Program-made: the position numbers and the translations under genes
The notes under the pieces: generated by a model
Database searches by the model: none
Told to the model about the DNA's origin: nothing
What the model saw: the letters and a program-made list of their open reading frames with translations, nothing else
Assembly: GCA_049999765.1 (NCBI GenBank)
Contig: JBNGIQ010008766.1
Span: forward strand, 1 to 27,852
Length of the DNA stretch: 27,852 nt
Source of the DNA: Phaeoceros laevis
Lineage: Eukaryota > Anthocerotophyta > Anthocerotopsida > Notothyladales
Direction: 5' to 3'
In this document: positions 1-10,568 of the stretch, one piece after another
How the letters are laid out: the number at the start of each line of letters is the position of its first letter
Numbering within the stretch: the stretch's first letter is position 1

Positions 1-460
1 GAAACATGAACACATATAAAACATGTAAAACATATGATGGTAGATAGTTTATTTAGATTACTTGTGTATGAAACTTGTTTAGAAAATTCTAGTGTGATCA
101 TATTGGTATGTATATATTAAGCTAAACATTATTATATAGAAAATATTATAGCATGCATATTGATTCTATGAGATATAAGCATATGAGTAACATTTACTTT
201 TCCATATTTCAACTTGGGTATTGAAATTATGCTTGTCGTATGGTTGTGTCATTACATGCTTAAATGTAAATGTAAAATAATTGTAAGATGTTGCACGTAG
301 CATGCATACCAACTCCACACAAAATGCAATGTTGCCGATTGCATCGCATTTTATGATATAATCGTGGTATTTTTTGTATTACACTTGAATCGCATAAAAA
401 ACGTCAAGTATAATTGAAATTAATGTCAAATACAACAGAATAAAAAAACTATGACATACA
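1..460. other. AT-rich intergenic DNA, no gene seen
   Basis: This stretch is strongly AT-rich and stop-rich in all frames, and I find no protein motif, RNA gene or clear repeat boundary in it. It ends abruptly at a GC-rich tandem repeat starting at 461. Confidence 0.7.
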
Positions 461-526
461 GTCATCGCCCGTACCCCGGGAAGTCATCGCCCGTACCCCG
501 GGAAGCCATGGCCCGCACCCCGGGAA
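461..526. repeat. 22-bp tandem repeat, three units
   Basis: Three head-to-tail copies of a 22-bp unit (461-482, 483-504, 505-526). The first two are identical and the third differs at a few positions. Each unit contains the palindrome CCCGGG. The array is GC-rich inside AT-rich DNA. No coding sense is seen. Confidence 0.9.
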
Positions 527-564
527 GCCATCCTGGCACTCACACCTACCCTGCTATCGCGGTG

Positions 565-735
565 TGCATATGTGAGTAAAGCCCGCCGACATATGTGAGT
601 GAGTGTGTGTATTTGAGAAGGTTGACGGTTCCATAAGGATCCCCCCTTGCCCATAAGGGGGCACCCAGTGGCAAACGTGTATAGGAAAGTCTATTTCTAT
701 TTCTATATGTGAGTAAGCCCGCTGGGGGCCGCCAC
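565..735. repeat. Repeat block with a dispersed GT/G-rich element
   Basis: A short word resembling TATGTGAGTAAAGCCCGC occurs at about 568-587 and again at about 704-721. Between them, 603-670 carries a GTGTGT tract, then a TTGAGAAGGTT-like stretch and a CCCCCCTTGCCC core. The same arrangement reappears at 24087-24155 in the same orientation. This is probably a dispersed repeat, such as an untranslated or LTR part of a retroelement, but no boundaries or target duplications could be fixed. Confidence 0.6.
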
Positions 736-798
736 CCTCTCTCCTCCCCTCAAAGCCACCGGAGCCACCAGTCCTTGCACACTGCCTAGCCCACTGTA

Positions 799-1215
799 CT
801 AGCATGCCCTGCGTTGCTGCTGTATGATCCGCAAAATCCTGACAACTTCTAGCAACAAACTGCCTCGCTCTTTGTCCAAACCTGCACCCCGTTCAGCTGC
901 AGACATGGTTTGACATTCCCACCCTGCTATGAGTATGTCGACATCTTCCCCCAATGCAAGGAAATGCTCCCTTCCCAGCAGCCTAACATCCGCTGAAAAC
1001 ATTGTCTGGAAGCCTCATGTAGCACTGGCGGGCAACTGTTCTGGGTACAGTCTGCTCATCTCTTCAACCTTGGCTTGTGCTGTGATTTGAGCATTCCAAT
1101 TCACATCACAGTATAAATATTTCTTCACCTTCACACCACTTTTCAACAATGCTTCTAGACGATTGCTCAGTCTACCACATAACTCTACCACCACACCTTC
1201 TTTTGCTGGTTGCCA
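799..1215 (-). pseudogene. C5-cytosine methyltransferase domain of a retroelement (broken)
   Basis: The minus strand encodes the N-terminal half of a C5-cytosine DNA methyltransferase fold. A motif I-like stretch (VVVELCGRLSNRLEALL, read from about 1200 downward) is followed by a CDVN acidic segment. Next comes a motif IV region, DILIAGWECQ, at about 940-910, then a helix with GLDKERGSLLLEVVRIL. The catalytic Cys of the usual PCQ is kept, but Pro is replaced by Glu (ECQ). An in-frame TGA at 1015-1017 interrupts the domain where Trp would fit. The domain lies about 300 bp downstream of a retropepsin-like region on the same strand, so it is read here as part of a retroelement polyprotein rather than a host DNMT gene. 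No motif VI-X half follows, so the copy is truncated. Assignment is by motif only. Confidence 0.7.
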
Positions 1216-1305
1216 CGTGATTGCTCAGGCGTCAAAACTTACTTCCCTTTCCATCTTATGAACCTCTGTTATTTCTGGTGTCATACATTCTGCTGGCCTA
1301 CACAC

Positions 1306-1956
1306 TCACTTCGGTGTCATGCCTTGCACAACCAGATCCTCTCGCAGTATGGCTTGTGTCTGTTTTTTGTTGCTTTTCAGCATCAATCCTTGACTCTTCT
1401 CACCGCCCGTTTCCTCCTTTTCTAGTTCCTCATCGAACACATCCATCCAATGGTCCACAGCATTCTGTAGACACATCATCAATCTATCTTCCACCTCATA
1501 CCCTTGCCATGTGTGCGACATAGGACTGACCTGCAGCACCTCTCCGCATCTTGAGTGGTATCGTGGCCATAGTCTTGTAGTCCTCTTGCTTCCAATTGGG
1601 TCTGTAGAATGCCACCTCCCTGTAGGGATCCACCCCCATAGCAGGCCAATAAGTTGCATCAACACCCAGTATGACATCGTATGTTTCACCATCTGCCACT
1701 AAGCCGTGCATAGGAACTTCGCACGCATCTGCAATTCCTGCTCTGTCAAGCAGGACTTGGGTCTATACGGAGGCAAACTGGCAGAAAGCCCAGTGCGGCT
1801 GTCCACTACAGGAAGCACAAAAGAGAAAGTGTTGGGGGTTACCAACATAGGCTCTGCACCTGTACTCACCAGCACCTTACTTGGTGTGTACCCTTCCAAT
1901 AGAACGACGTGCCTTCCTGCATTGTCCACCATTGCTATTCCGCGACGCTGCATCAT
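1306..1956 (-). pseudogene. Retropepsin-like region of a retroelement (broken)
   Basis: Three overlapping minus-strand frames together read as a decayed retroviral-type aspartic protease region. The first (1956-1699) contains a VLVSTGAEPMLV segment that matches the D-T/S-G active-site loop, but the catalytic Asp position is Ser. The second (1711-1496) holds the second half, with a YDVILGVDATYW segment typical of the C-terminal protease lobe, and continues to about residue 71. The reading then shifts frame again into an acidic, Lys/Gln-rich stretch ending at 1306. With at least two frameshifts and the lost catalytic Asp, it is not functional. It precedes the C5-methyltransferase piece on the same strand and probably belongs to the same element. 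Reverse transcriptase and integrase are not visible. Confidence 0.55.
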
Positions 1957-1999
1957 CCTCTCCTAATGTGAGATAGGTGAGGGAGCATCCAAAGCTATG

Positions 2000-3550
2000 T
2001 GGGCCCCAGTCTCCCCTGCCTTGCACCCACAGCAACATAGCTCTCTTCTTTCAGCTCCTTCAGCACATTCTAAGGTCACTCTGGTGACAATGTCTAGCTC
2101 ACAGCAGGTTTTCCTATCCCCATGCTTCACTACTTTTCAGCAAACTTGCTTTTCGCTCATGTTACTTTACCTGATGCTTGATACGCCCTTGATTGAGTTT
2201 CTGGACTTCAGCTGATGTTTTCGTAGCATTGCTATACACCGGCACCAAAACTGATCTGTGGTTTGCTTTGCCTCCCTGCAAGAAAAGTCTGAAGGACTGC
2301 TGTTCGAAGTCTCCACGTTGTTTGCGTTTTCCTGCGACTTGACAAAAGAAGTTGGTATTGTCTTTGGCACATGTTGCCCTTGGCATACACCAAAACTTCT
2401 ACAAAAACTTTGCCCTAGGCACCTGTTGCCTCCTGCAAAGTTTCTCTTCGTTTTGAGTTTGACCACAAGGCTTTGCAGTTTTTCTTGGTTTGAGAATGCA
2501 AGTACAGAATCCTGCAGGAGCCAGGTCTACCAACGGCTGCTAGAAACCTGGTCAGTGAAGGCCCTTTGGTACTGATGAAGGGGGGCCGGAGGTTTGCTCT
2601 CACCCAGCAAATGCCTGCTCGATTTCTGCTGTTATCGGAGAAAATCCGGTGACCTTTCTTTCGATGACTAGCTTGTACAGATCTGCATTTTTTGTTAGTA
2701 GGCACTCTTCAGTGCAGACAAATGCGGCAAGGACAGCCACTACCTGAATCGTTTCATGGTAGCAGCTATTCCCACGCCCTACAATTGCAGCCCATTTTTC
2801 TGCTACCATGTTCTTTGTAAGACAGTTTTTATAAAGATGCTGTTCAACACGATACCTTGAGGTTTCTCTGCACTTTCGCAAGTTTCTGCGTTGCAGTACT
2901 TTGTCATTTCACTGTCCCAACTTCGCGCTCTTTGAGTTGTCTCCTCAAATCCTTTTGCATACGAATCGGTAACGCCATGCTGGCCAATTACCCTGGTTCT
3001 GACTGCAACATAAAAGGACAAACGTTTTTGGACGATCCTGGAAGCTCTTAGACTTTTCAGGGAAGATCCCTGCAAACCTGAACCGGTCCAAATACATTGC
3101 TTAGCACAAAGGTCACGTTTGGCTTCCCTGATCAGGCCTTGAAATGTCGAAGCTGGCTTTCGCAAGGACAGGACCCGTTCAAGGGCAATGTCTTCATACT
3201 TGTACTGCAGTTATTAAACTGTATGTATGTATGCACACAGGAACACACACACCTTGTTGTCGCAATAAGCCTCTAGCCCATCTGGGGTGAGTTCCTGAAG
3301 GGACTCAAACTCCACTGCCCTGGTTGGAAACTTGATCACCCTGGAGTTATTAGGGGTCCAAATCAGAACCTTGCCATTGACTGCTGTTTGTAGGGCCAAA
3401 CCCATCCGGAAATGCACCATTTGATTGGCACGTGATCATGCCATCCAGTCCTGAAAAGGTTGAGCGCATGTTTTGCCTCAATCTGTTGCTTGGTCTCCTG
3501 TGGTTCCTGCCAACCAATCTGGGCAGCCCTGTTGCCACAGACACTCGCCT
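2000..3550. other. Degenerate stretch, no assignable gene
   Basis: Medium-length frames exist on the minus strand (2600-2881 and 2803-3165, up to 120 codons), with some protein-like composition, but they overlap out of phase. I recognise no family motif. It may be further decayed retroelement sequence lying between the retropepsin/MTase relic and the LINE relic. No promoter, RNA gene or tandem repeat was seen. Confidence 0.5.
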
Positions 3551-3557
3551 TTGTCCA

Positions 3558-4470
3558 CTATTTGCTGGAGTCCCATTGCAGAGTCCCACTAGTTTGCTTA
3601 ACTTCTGGAACAACCACTCTGTCTGGAGAGGTTTCACTCTGGCCTCTCACCACCCCCGCCAAGGAGCCAGCTCGACCACCTACTGGCTGCCCACCTAGGT
3701 CCCCAGCCCTGGTCATGAGCTTCCGTGGGGTCCCTGCTGCCCCAGTCAGTTGCTGCTCGGGCCCTGAACAAGCACGATGCATGTGCCTGGCACAACCACA
3801 TAAGGAGCATGCAATGTTGATGTCGAGGTAGAACACCGGTTGCTCCCTCCACCTTTCGGTCTTCTTCTGTTCCCCACCAGTTGCCAGCTTAATAGAAACA
3901 ACTAGCAGAGCCTTAGAGCTGACCCTGAGACAGATTGTAGGCTTAGCCCCGCAATAAATCTCCTTGGTCGTGAATTTTGTGGACACGACATGACCAAGGA
4001 TGTTCCCTATGTCCCTCAAAGGAGTCAGAATCATAGTATTGGGCAGGGAGGAAATGCAGCTCCACCCAAACATAGATGTAGTCCATATCCACTTGCAACT
4101 CAGACAGGGCTGGATGCCATCTTTGCACTGTCACAGGTTTCTTTCTGATGGTGAAATCTGGGACCCCAATTAATCTGATAGCTGCACCCTCGTTAGGCAT
4201 CAATATCTAGAACACACCTGGGAAACCGGTTGAAGGGGAAAGATACCCCTTCAGGCCGCGACCCAACATGGGTGAGCACCGGCTGCTCAACTTCTTGCTT
4301 GGTGGCATTGTAGCCGAAAGCTTTTCCCACTAGTACCATGATACGTGACACCCTTACCTCCTTCTGTGCCAGCTCAGACCAAGAGACTTCAAGAACCCTA
4401 TGTAAGTCGTCCTCAGCTCGGAGAGCGTTGGCAACCCTAGACACGGTGGCCATCGCCTCCACGGCCGGAC
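3558..4470 (-). pseudogene. LINE-type ORF1 relic (DUF4283-like plus CCHC knuckle)
   Basis: The minus strand reads as the nucleic-acid-binding ORF1 protein of a plant non-LTR retrotransposon. The first frame (4462-4193) gives the start of a DUF4283-like domain. The next (4203-3943) contains VTVQRWHPALSEL then YVWVELHFLPAQYY, matching the W-x-P and P-V-W-V-R-L-x-G-L-P pattern of the family. The third (4073-3558) continues with an IGNILGHVVSTKF segment and ends in a perfect zinc knuckle, C-x2-C-x4-H-x4-C (CSLCGCARHMHRAC, 3809-3768). A Gly/Arg-rich tail follows. At least two frameshifts (near 4200 and 4060) break the protein. No endonuclease or reverse transcriptase ORF2 follows at 3500-2000, so the copy is truncated or rearranged. 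Family assignment is by motif order. Confidence 0.7.
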
Positions 4471-5570
4471 CAATCTCAATCGGGGAGCATGGGATGACCC
4501 TTGGTCCTGTCGTAGTGCTTTCGGTCCCTACAACAAAGAGGGGATTGTGCCTGAACTATCCCTGCCCCAACGAGAGGGAGTCCAGAGAAGTGACTCCCGG
4601 AGCTGGTGCTTGCTGCACCTCCCCGTCCTCTACCCGACCCCGTGCCGTGCCGACCTGCAGCCAGGCATCTGTGAACCACCTGGGGCGAGCCCACCAAATT
4701 GGTGAGGCGAGCCCACGGAAAGACGCTCCCATAGACACCTACGTCTTGTTGACCATCTCGGCCCACCGCTCTACAACGCTGGCCTTGAGCCTGTGCGTGT
4801 TGATGCCCTTCACCGCCACCCGCTCCTGCCAGGGATTTAGCCTTCCACTCTCGAATCTTCCCCTCGAAGATTGGAGCCGGAGCCTCCGGCTGGATGCATC
4901 ATACTAGCCCGTCTCTGTTGGCCCTGGTGGAGTGATCTAGTGGAGGCCCAGTCGAACTCAACGGTGCTAGGAAGATGCCAACCATCGGACCCCCAAATCC
5001 CTCATGCACCCCTCCAGAAAATCGGGAGATGCGCCCGCCATGCCCCTCCTGTCGCCCCGGGCTTGCGTGGCTGAGGTCCTCAGAAACCCTAACCGGGGAG
5101 AAGCCCGTTCCAGAACCGTTTGCCGGAATGGCCGCACTAGTCCCCAAAGAAGATGGGCAGATGCCATGTCCGAGCCCTCATGGTTGCCCGCCTGACAGAG
5201 CCCCACGCCCCTAGAGCCCCAGGCAGTGTGATCCGCTGTCGTGCGGTCCTGACAAATGGGAATGCCAGTGTCCAAGAGCATATCTGTGTCAGCATCGGCA
5301 CGAAGACGGAGCTCCTCATCCTACGAACCCAAGGCTGACGATGCGTCCAGCCTCCACGATCATGTACCGGCCCTGCAGATGCCGGCGCTCCTGTCCCGGC
5401 CAACCCTACGGACCTGGTGCAGGCCGCAAGCACAGCCGTAGCAAGAGTGACCAGGCCCCCCAGCCCGCCATCTTCCTCGTGTTGTCCGGCTGCTGCGAGG
5501 GGACACTGCGGTCCCCCTCGCTGTGATCATCTCCACCACACGCCACCACTACCGCGTGGTACCACTCACC
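4470..5570. other. GC-rich region upstream of the LINE ORF1 relic
   Basis: GC content rises sharply here. All six frames contain Pro/Arg/Ser-rich low-complexity reading that reflects base composition. On the minus strand a few stretches (for example around 4740-4560) could be the N-terminal, poorly conserved part of the LINE ORF1 or its 5' untranslated region. No independent gene can be supported. Confidence 0.5.
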
Positions 5571-5579
5571 GCTCGGTCC

Positions 5580-5746
5580 TGGTGGGTCCCTTCAGACCTG
5601 CAAATGTTGTGGTAAGTTTCGAGAAGTGTCCAAGATGTCTGGGGCCACACCTTGCGAGGGATTGTGAGTACAGATGGGGTGCTAGAAAGGGGATATATGC
5701 ATGCCCCGAATGTGACCTTTTTGGGCATTCAGAAGAAGAATGTTGA
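5580..5746 (+). pseudogene. Double zinc-knuckle protein fragment
   Basis: A plus-strand frame ends with two Cys/His clusters: CPRCLGPHLARDC (C-x2-C-x3-H-x4-C) and, 12 residues later, CPECDLFGHSEEEC (C-x2-C-x4-H-x4-C). The frame stops at TGA 5744-5746 immediately after the last Cys, but protein-like reading continues in frame beyond the stop (KAQPEIVWKYLLSKG) to about 5850. This suggests a nonsense mutation in a gag-like or other nucleic-acid-binding protein. It is on the strand opposite the LINE ORF1 relic, so it belongs to a different transcript or element. Upstream reading is GC-driven and the true start is unknown. A plus-strand AATAAA lies near 6108. Confidence 0.45.
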
Positions 5747-5849
5747 AAAGCCCAGCCAGAGATCGTGTGGAAGTATTTGCTGAGCAAGGGCACCAATGAG
5801 CCCTATAAGGGAGATGCTACTCCTCGGAACTTGTTAACTTGTTCGCATC

Positions 5850-7600
5850 TCTGACAAAGCTAATCGGGGTGGCTAGGTGGAGGCCAAAATGATCCGGGCC
5901 AACGTCAACTGTGCATTAGACTTGTTTTGGGGCTAGGCTGTTAGTTTTTTGTACATCATCTCTCGATTGTCGTGCTCTCTTGTGTACATTATGTACGGAG
6001 TCCTATCCTGCCTTACGGCTACATTAGACGTCGTAGGAAAGTACTTAAGCTAAATGATCCACAAGCCATAGTCCAGCGGTTGCAAAGTACTGTTGATATA
6101 CAAATACAAATAAAGAATATCCATGGTCTGACGTGTTAACAACAATTGCCACGATTATGTCTAACGTGTGCTAAAATAGAACGAGGTTACCGATAGTCCT
6201 CACAAAACCTAATTGAAATCGTCCAAAATAATTTCATCTACTTCCCTACAATGAGTTGTCCGAAACTCTGGCCTGCACCAGTGCACCTAGAAGGTGAAGC
6301 AACTACTCTTATCCACCTGCCGCTGAGTAAACAGACAACCTTGCATCCATAGAGCTGTTTTAACATTCCAGGTGGTGAAGTAGTGCAGCTGCATCCTTGG
6401 CGAATGAAGGAACAAGGTGAACAGGAACCTTGAGGGAAAAGACAACTACAACCTTACAGCTCTGCATGATGCTACTCGATCCACAAAAAGGTCCAATACA
6501 GCTGCCTCCTTTTTTCATAGACTTCTCTCATAAGAAGGTTACCCATAACGTATTTCAAAGAAGTGCACAACCTCAGTTAACTCGAGACCTGCAGCTTCCT
6601 CAATGCGGGCATCACCTTGCGACCATACCGTTCAACCAGTAGCAAAGAACATAACAAACAAAAACACCATAAGCACCCCGACATTCTTTTTACAGGCAAA
6701 GAACAATCATTTATATAAAAGCTCTCTAAGCCCTACAATCCAGAGGAAGCTGCAAATGGGCTCCATCCACAAATCTTGCCTCCTCCCCATACAAGTGTTC
6801 CTCTAGAAAAGGTTCTTACATCTGAAAACCATGATCTGCACTTCTTCCATGAGCCTCTTAAGGGGTGACTGCAAAGTCCACTAAGTTCATCGAAGGGCTT
6901 CCTTGACATGTCCTCGCTCCTTTAAGTCCTGTTATCTAAGGAAGCCGAGGACAGAAGAGCTCATTAGAGGTACCGTATGACATTTCTTCCCTGCTCAATC
7001 CTGCAAAACTACTCCGCAATCCCCTTTAGAGGAAACCATCCTGCACATTATGTTGGTCCCAGTTGAACCCTAAAGCCGTCCTGCAGACCTTAACAACCGG
7101 CCTCCAACAGGCAGATAGTAGCTGCTATTAATAGTCACCAGCGTTTTGCCTCACGTGATATGACAGCTCTTCTGCAAGAGACAATTCATGGTAAAGCTGG
7201 GATAGGAAAGTCCATGTTCCAAGAAGAATATGCGCCTTGGAGCTCGCAAGCCAAGAGGACACCATCCATCAGCCTGACAGGAGATCTAGCAATCGCTATG
7301 GAGACCAGTCTCACGTAGATGATGCTCTACATCGTTCAACATATCAAGATAAAAACAGCACCGTCTATCCACATTACAATCTACCCCACATTGACATTTC
7401 AAGTCAAGAGGAGTAGCAACCCGGAAGTGGAGGGCAAGCTGCAGCTGGAATACTTGCAAACAAAGAGACCATAACAGTTTGCCAGTTGAGAATGAGGAAA
7501 AGAGCCAGTGGCATCTGTCTTCATCAGTGTGCATTTAGCTGATAGGTGTCAGTCCATACAGATCGAGAGCACAAGGATCCACAAGAGTACAAGCACACTT
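5850..7600. other. Intergenic DNA downstream of the TPS gene
   Basis: No open frame here shows conserved motifs; the longest are under 85 codons. The part nearest 7617 must include the 3' untranslated region of the minus-strand TPS gene, but its end cannot be placed because no clear minus-strand poly(A) signal stands out. A CACGTG core occurs near 7154. Confidence 0.6.
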
Positions 7601-7617
7601 CAAAAGCCTTGACAATG

Positions 7618-10568
7618 TCAGGGGTGTTTCTCCACGTGAGTTGGCTGAGGTGAGGCCCCCTGTGAGCCAGCATCAGTGGGATCCCAGGCTCCAGCTAGAC
7701 CTTGCAGCATCTTAACCACCTCAACTGTGTCATCCATGAAGTACTTTGCCTTACTTGGTTTTTGCCCAACAGTGCATGCAAATACTTCGGCTATGGACGA
7801 ATGTGGGCGTAAAATCATGTGGCTGTCAATGCTTTCGAACATGTCTTCATCTGATCTGTCGTCCCCGATACAAAGAACAAAATCTGCGGGTTCACCTTTT
7901 TCAGCCATAAAAGATAAAAGCTTTTCTACAACCACACCCTTGCTAACTCCCTGCACTCAGGTGAATCAGGTATCAGGAAAATTCCTGTCAGGAACTTATC
8001 ACAAGAATCTAAGAAATATCTGAGGCTGGAAGTAACAAACAGACCCATCCAATCCTTACCTGTGGTTTGACTTCCACAATGTGTTGGCCACTTTTAACAA
8101 CAACAGGTTCATTGGCAAGTACACTCTCGAGGTGGTCAAGTAGTTCTTTGGCCTGCCAAGACCCAAAGTCCGGATCGGCGTCACGATGATGCCACACCAA
8201 CGCACTTTCTTTCACCTCTATAAAGGAGCCATCAGTACTTTCTGTGTACAGATCCATGACAGGCTTGGCAATCTGCTGCCATTCGAAGTCAGAGACAGGC
8301 ACTGAAGTCGCCCATTCCTCCTCCCTGTGCCACCTGCACAGCGCCCAGTGCCAGTGAATTAGTCAGACCCAATGGATCATGCCACAAGAAGCACCAAAAT
8401 CTGTTTACTTGCCCAAGTCAGGAGTGACACCTGAATTTTAAACATCTCAATGACAAAGGGAAGTTGTCAAACAAGAAGGAACACAACTCCATTACACATT
8501 GCTGTAGTATATACCTGTAGAAGTAGCCATGCTCAGCTGCAATGCCAAGTGTCTCACATCCGGCAAACCATGACCCAAGTGTTGCTCGATCCCGGCCACT
8601 TACGATAAAAACAACATTTTTAGGATCACTGCAGAGTATGTTGAGAACAGCCAAAACTTCAGGAGTGGGCTTTCTGTTGATAGAGGTTTGTGACTTCATC
8701 GTACCATCATAGTCTAGCAACATTGCACGGCTTTTGCTCTGCTTGTAAGCAGCCACAATCTGCTCTGTCAATAGCTTGCGAAAGTTGGGATCAAGAGCAA
8801 CAACACGGAATCCCAGGCCAAAGCCTATACCATAACATCTCCTGCGAGCATGATCCCTACATGTTCGCTCCAGGTCAGCCACGAAACTGGCGGACCAAAA
8901 GTCTACATCATGAGATTTGACATACCTGAAATGCTTTTCATGCCTCATGTGCTTCTCAGACTCCGACATAGTAATGGCCATGTTCATGGCCTCTGCCACG
9001 GCTTCTATGTTCCATGGATTCACCCGAATGGCTCCACTGAGCGACGGGGAGCAGCCAATGAACTCGGAGACAATCAGCATGCTCTTCTTAAGAGGAGGTG
9101 TGGACTGGGCGCTGGTGAAGGCAGGAGCAGCAGTGGAGGGAGTGCAAATACCATCCAGTGTACTGGACTCTCGGCACACAATGTACTCGTAGGGGATAAG
9201 GTTCATGCCATCCCGCACAGCCGTGACGACGCAACACTCTGCAACTGTGTAGAAGGCGATTCTCTCATACAAAGGAACGTGGCGGCCCAAGAGCATAACC
9301 GGTTGGTATCCCTCATATCCGAACACATCGTTGATCCTGTCAGCGATGGCCTTAACCTCCTCCTCCAGCTCCTGCACATCTTTGCCTCTGCTCCGGGCCG
9401 GGTTAGCCACCTGCACCAAAATAAGCTTCCCCTTCCACTCGGGGTGCTGCTTCAAGAGCTGTTCCATAGCCAGCAGTTTGAGCTCAATACCTTTGAATAT
9501 GTCCATGTCATCGACGCCCAGCAGCACAATCTTGCCGCCGAGCTGCGCCCTGAGCTCACCAATGCGCCACTTGGTGTCGGGGAGCTTGAGACGGGCCTGC
9601 AACTGAGACATGTGGATGCCAACGGGCATGATTTTGATGCCGACAGTGCGTCCGTAGTACTCCAAGCCAATGTACCCTCGCTTGGATTCAAATTCGAGGC
9701 CCAGCATGCGGCTGCAGCAGGATAGGAAATGACGGGCGTAGTCGAAGGTGTGGAAGCCAATCAGATCAGAGTTGAGCAGAGCTCGAAGGATCTCGTCCCG
9801 AACAGGCAGGGTGCGATAGATCTCCGACGACGGAAAGGGAGAGTGGAGAAAGAAGCCCAGGCGGACGCGGTTGAACCGCTTGCGCAGGAAGGTCGGAAGA
9901 ACCATGAGATGGTAGTCATGCACCCAGACGTAGTCGTCGTCGGGGTTGATAACCTCCATCACCTTGTCCGCAAACACCTTGTTAACGGAGACATAGGCCT
10001 GCCACAGGGAGCGGTCGAAGCGGCCGCCGTGATCTGGCGTGAGGGGCAGCATGTAGTGAAAGAGCGGCCAAAGCTGCTGCTTGCAGAACCCCTGGTAGAA
10101 GCGGGAGCGCACGTCCGAGTCGAAGAAGGCAGGTACGCAGTTGAAGTTCTCGAAGAGTGTGGCGGCCACCTCGTCCTGCTCGCTCACCTCCACCTCCTCC
10201 TTGAGACATCCGATGTAGAGCACCTCCATTTCTGCTGGCAGCCCGTCCCGCAACTGCAGCAGTAGCGAGTCCTCGTCCCAGAAGAAGGTCCACCCCAGGT
10301 TGTCCGCCCTCCGCTGAGCGTGCAGCGGCAGAATGTGGGCCACCAGAATGATGCGCTCCTGTGACAGGGAAGAGGGAGCCTCTGAGGTCACGCTGTTGGT
10401 GCTGGCAGCCTCGTCGAGGTCTCCCGCCCCTGAACTCCTACTTGCTCCTCCCTCGCTACAAATCCCTGCCACTGTCATGGAACGAGGCATGCGCCGGCCG
10501 CCCCTGGCGAAGGTGGGAGAGTCCCCTGCCGACAGCTCCTGCAGATTGGCATAGGACCTGGACACCAT
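7618..10568 (-). CDS. Class II trehalose-6-phosphate synthase/phosphatase-like protein
   Basis: The gene has three exons: 10568-8515, 8333-8060 and 7950-7618. Both introns (181 and 109 bp) have GT-AG ends; the phases agree and give 886 residues, close to the 850-870 usual for the family. The start MVSRSYANL matches the conserved N-terminus of plant class II TPS proteins. Residues ~71-555 form a GT20 domain, with HDYH (217-220), GVDDMDIFKG (351-360), VRDGMNL (451-457) and the SEFIGCSPSLSGAIRVNPWN block (501-520). In OtsA-type enzymes the fourth residue of the 351-360 motif is a substrate-binding Arg; here it is Asp, while Lys359 is kept. Residues ~612-860 form a HAD phosphatase domain with LLDYDGT (D619, D621), SGRD (657-660) and GDDRSDED (805-812), all intact. 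Class II members are generally regarded as regulatory, tied to trehalose-6-phosphate/SnRK1 sugar signalling, rather than as active synthases. The C-terminal 27 residues are not conserved. The frame is unbroken. Confidence 0.97.

Noticed and set aside
4338-4907. 189-codon plus-strand open frame
   Set aside because: GC-driven frame opposite the LINE ORF1 relic with no motif.
8850-9725. 291-codon plus-strand open frame
   Set aside because: It lies antisense to the TPS first exon, whose conserved glycosyltransferase coding sequence fully explains the open frame.
9729-10265. 178-codon plus-strand open frame
   Set aside because: Also antisense to the TPS exon; no independent motif.
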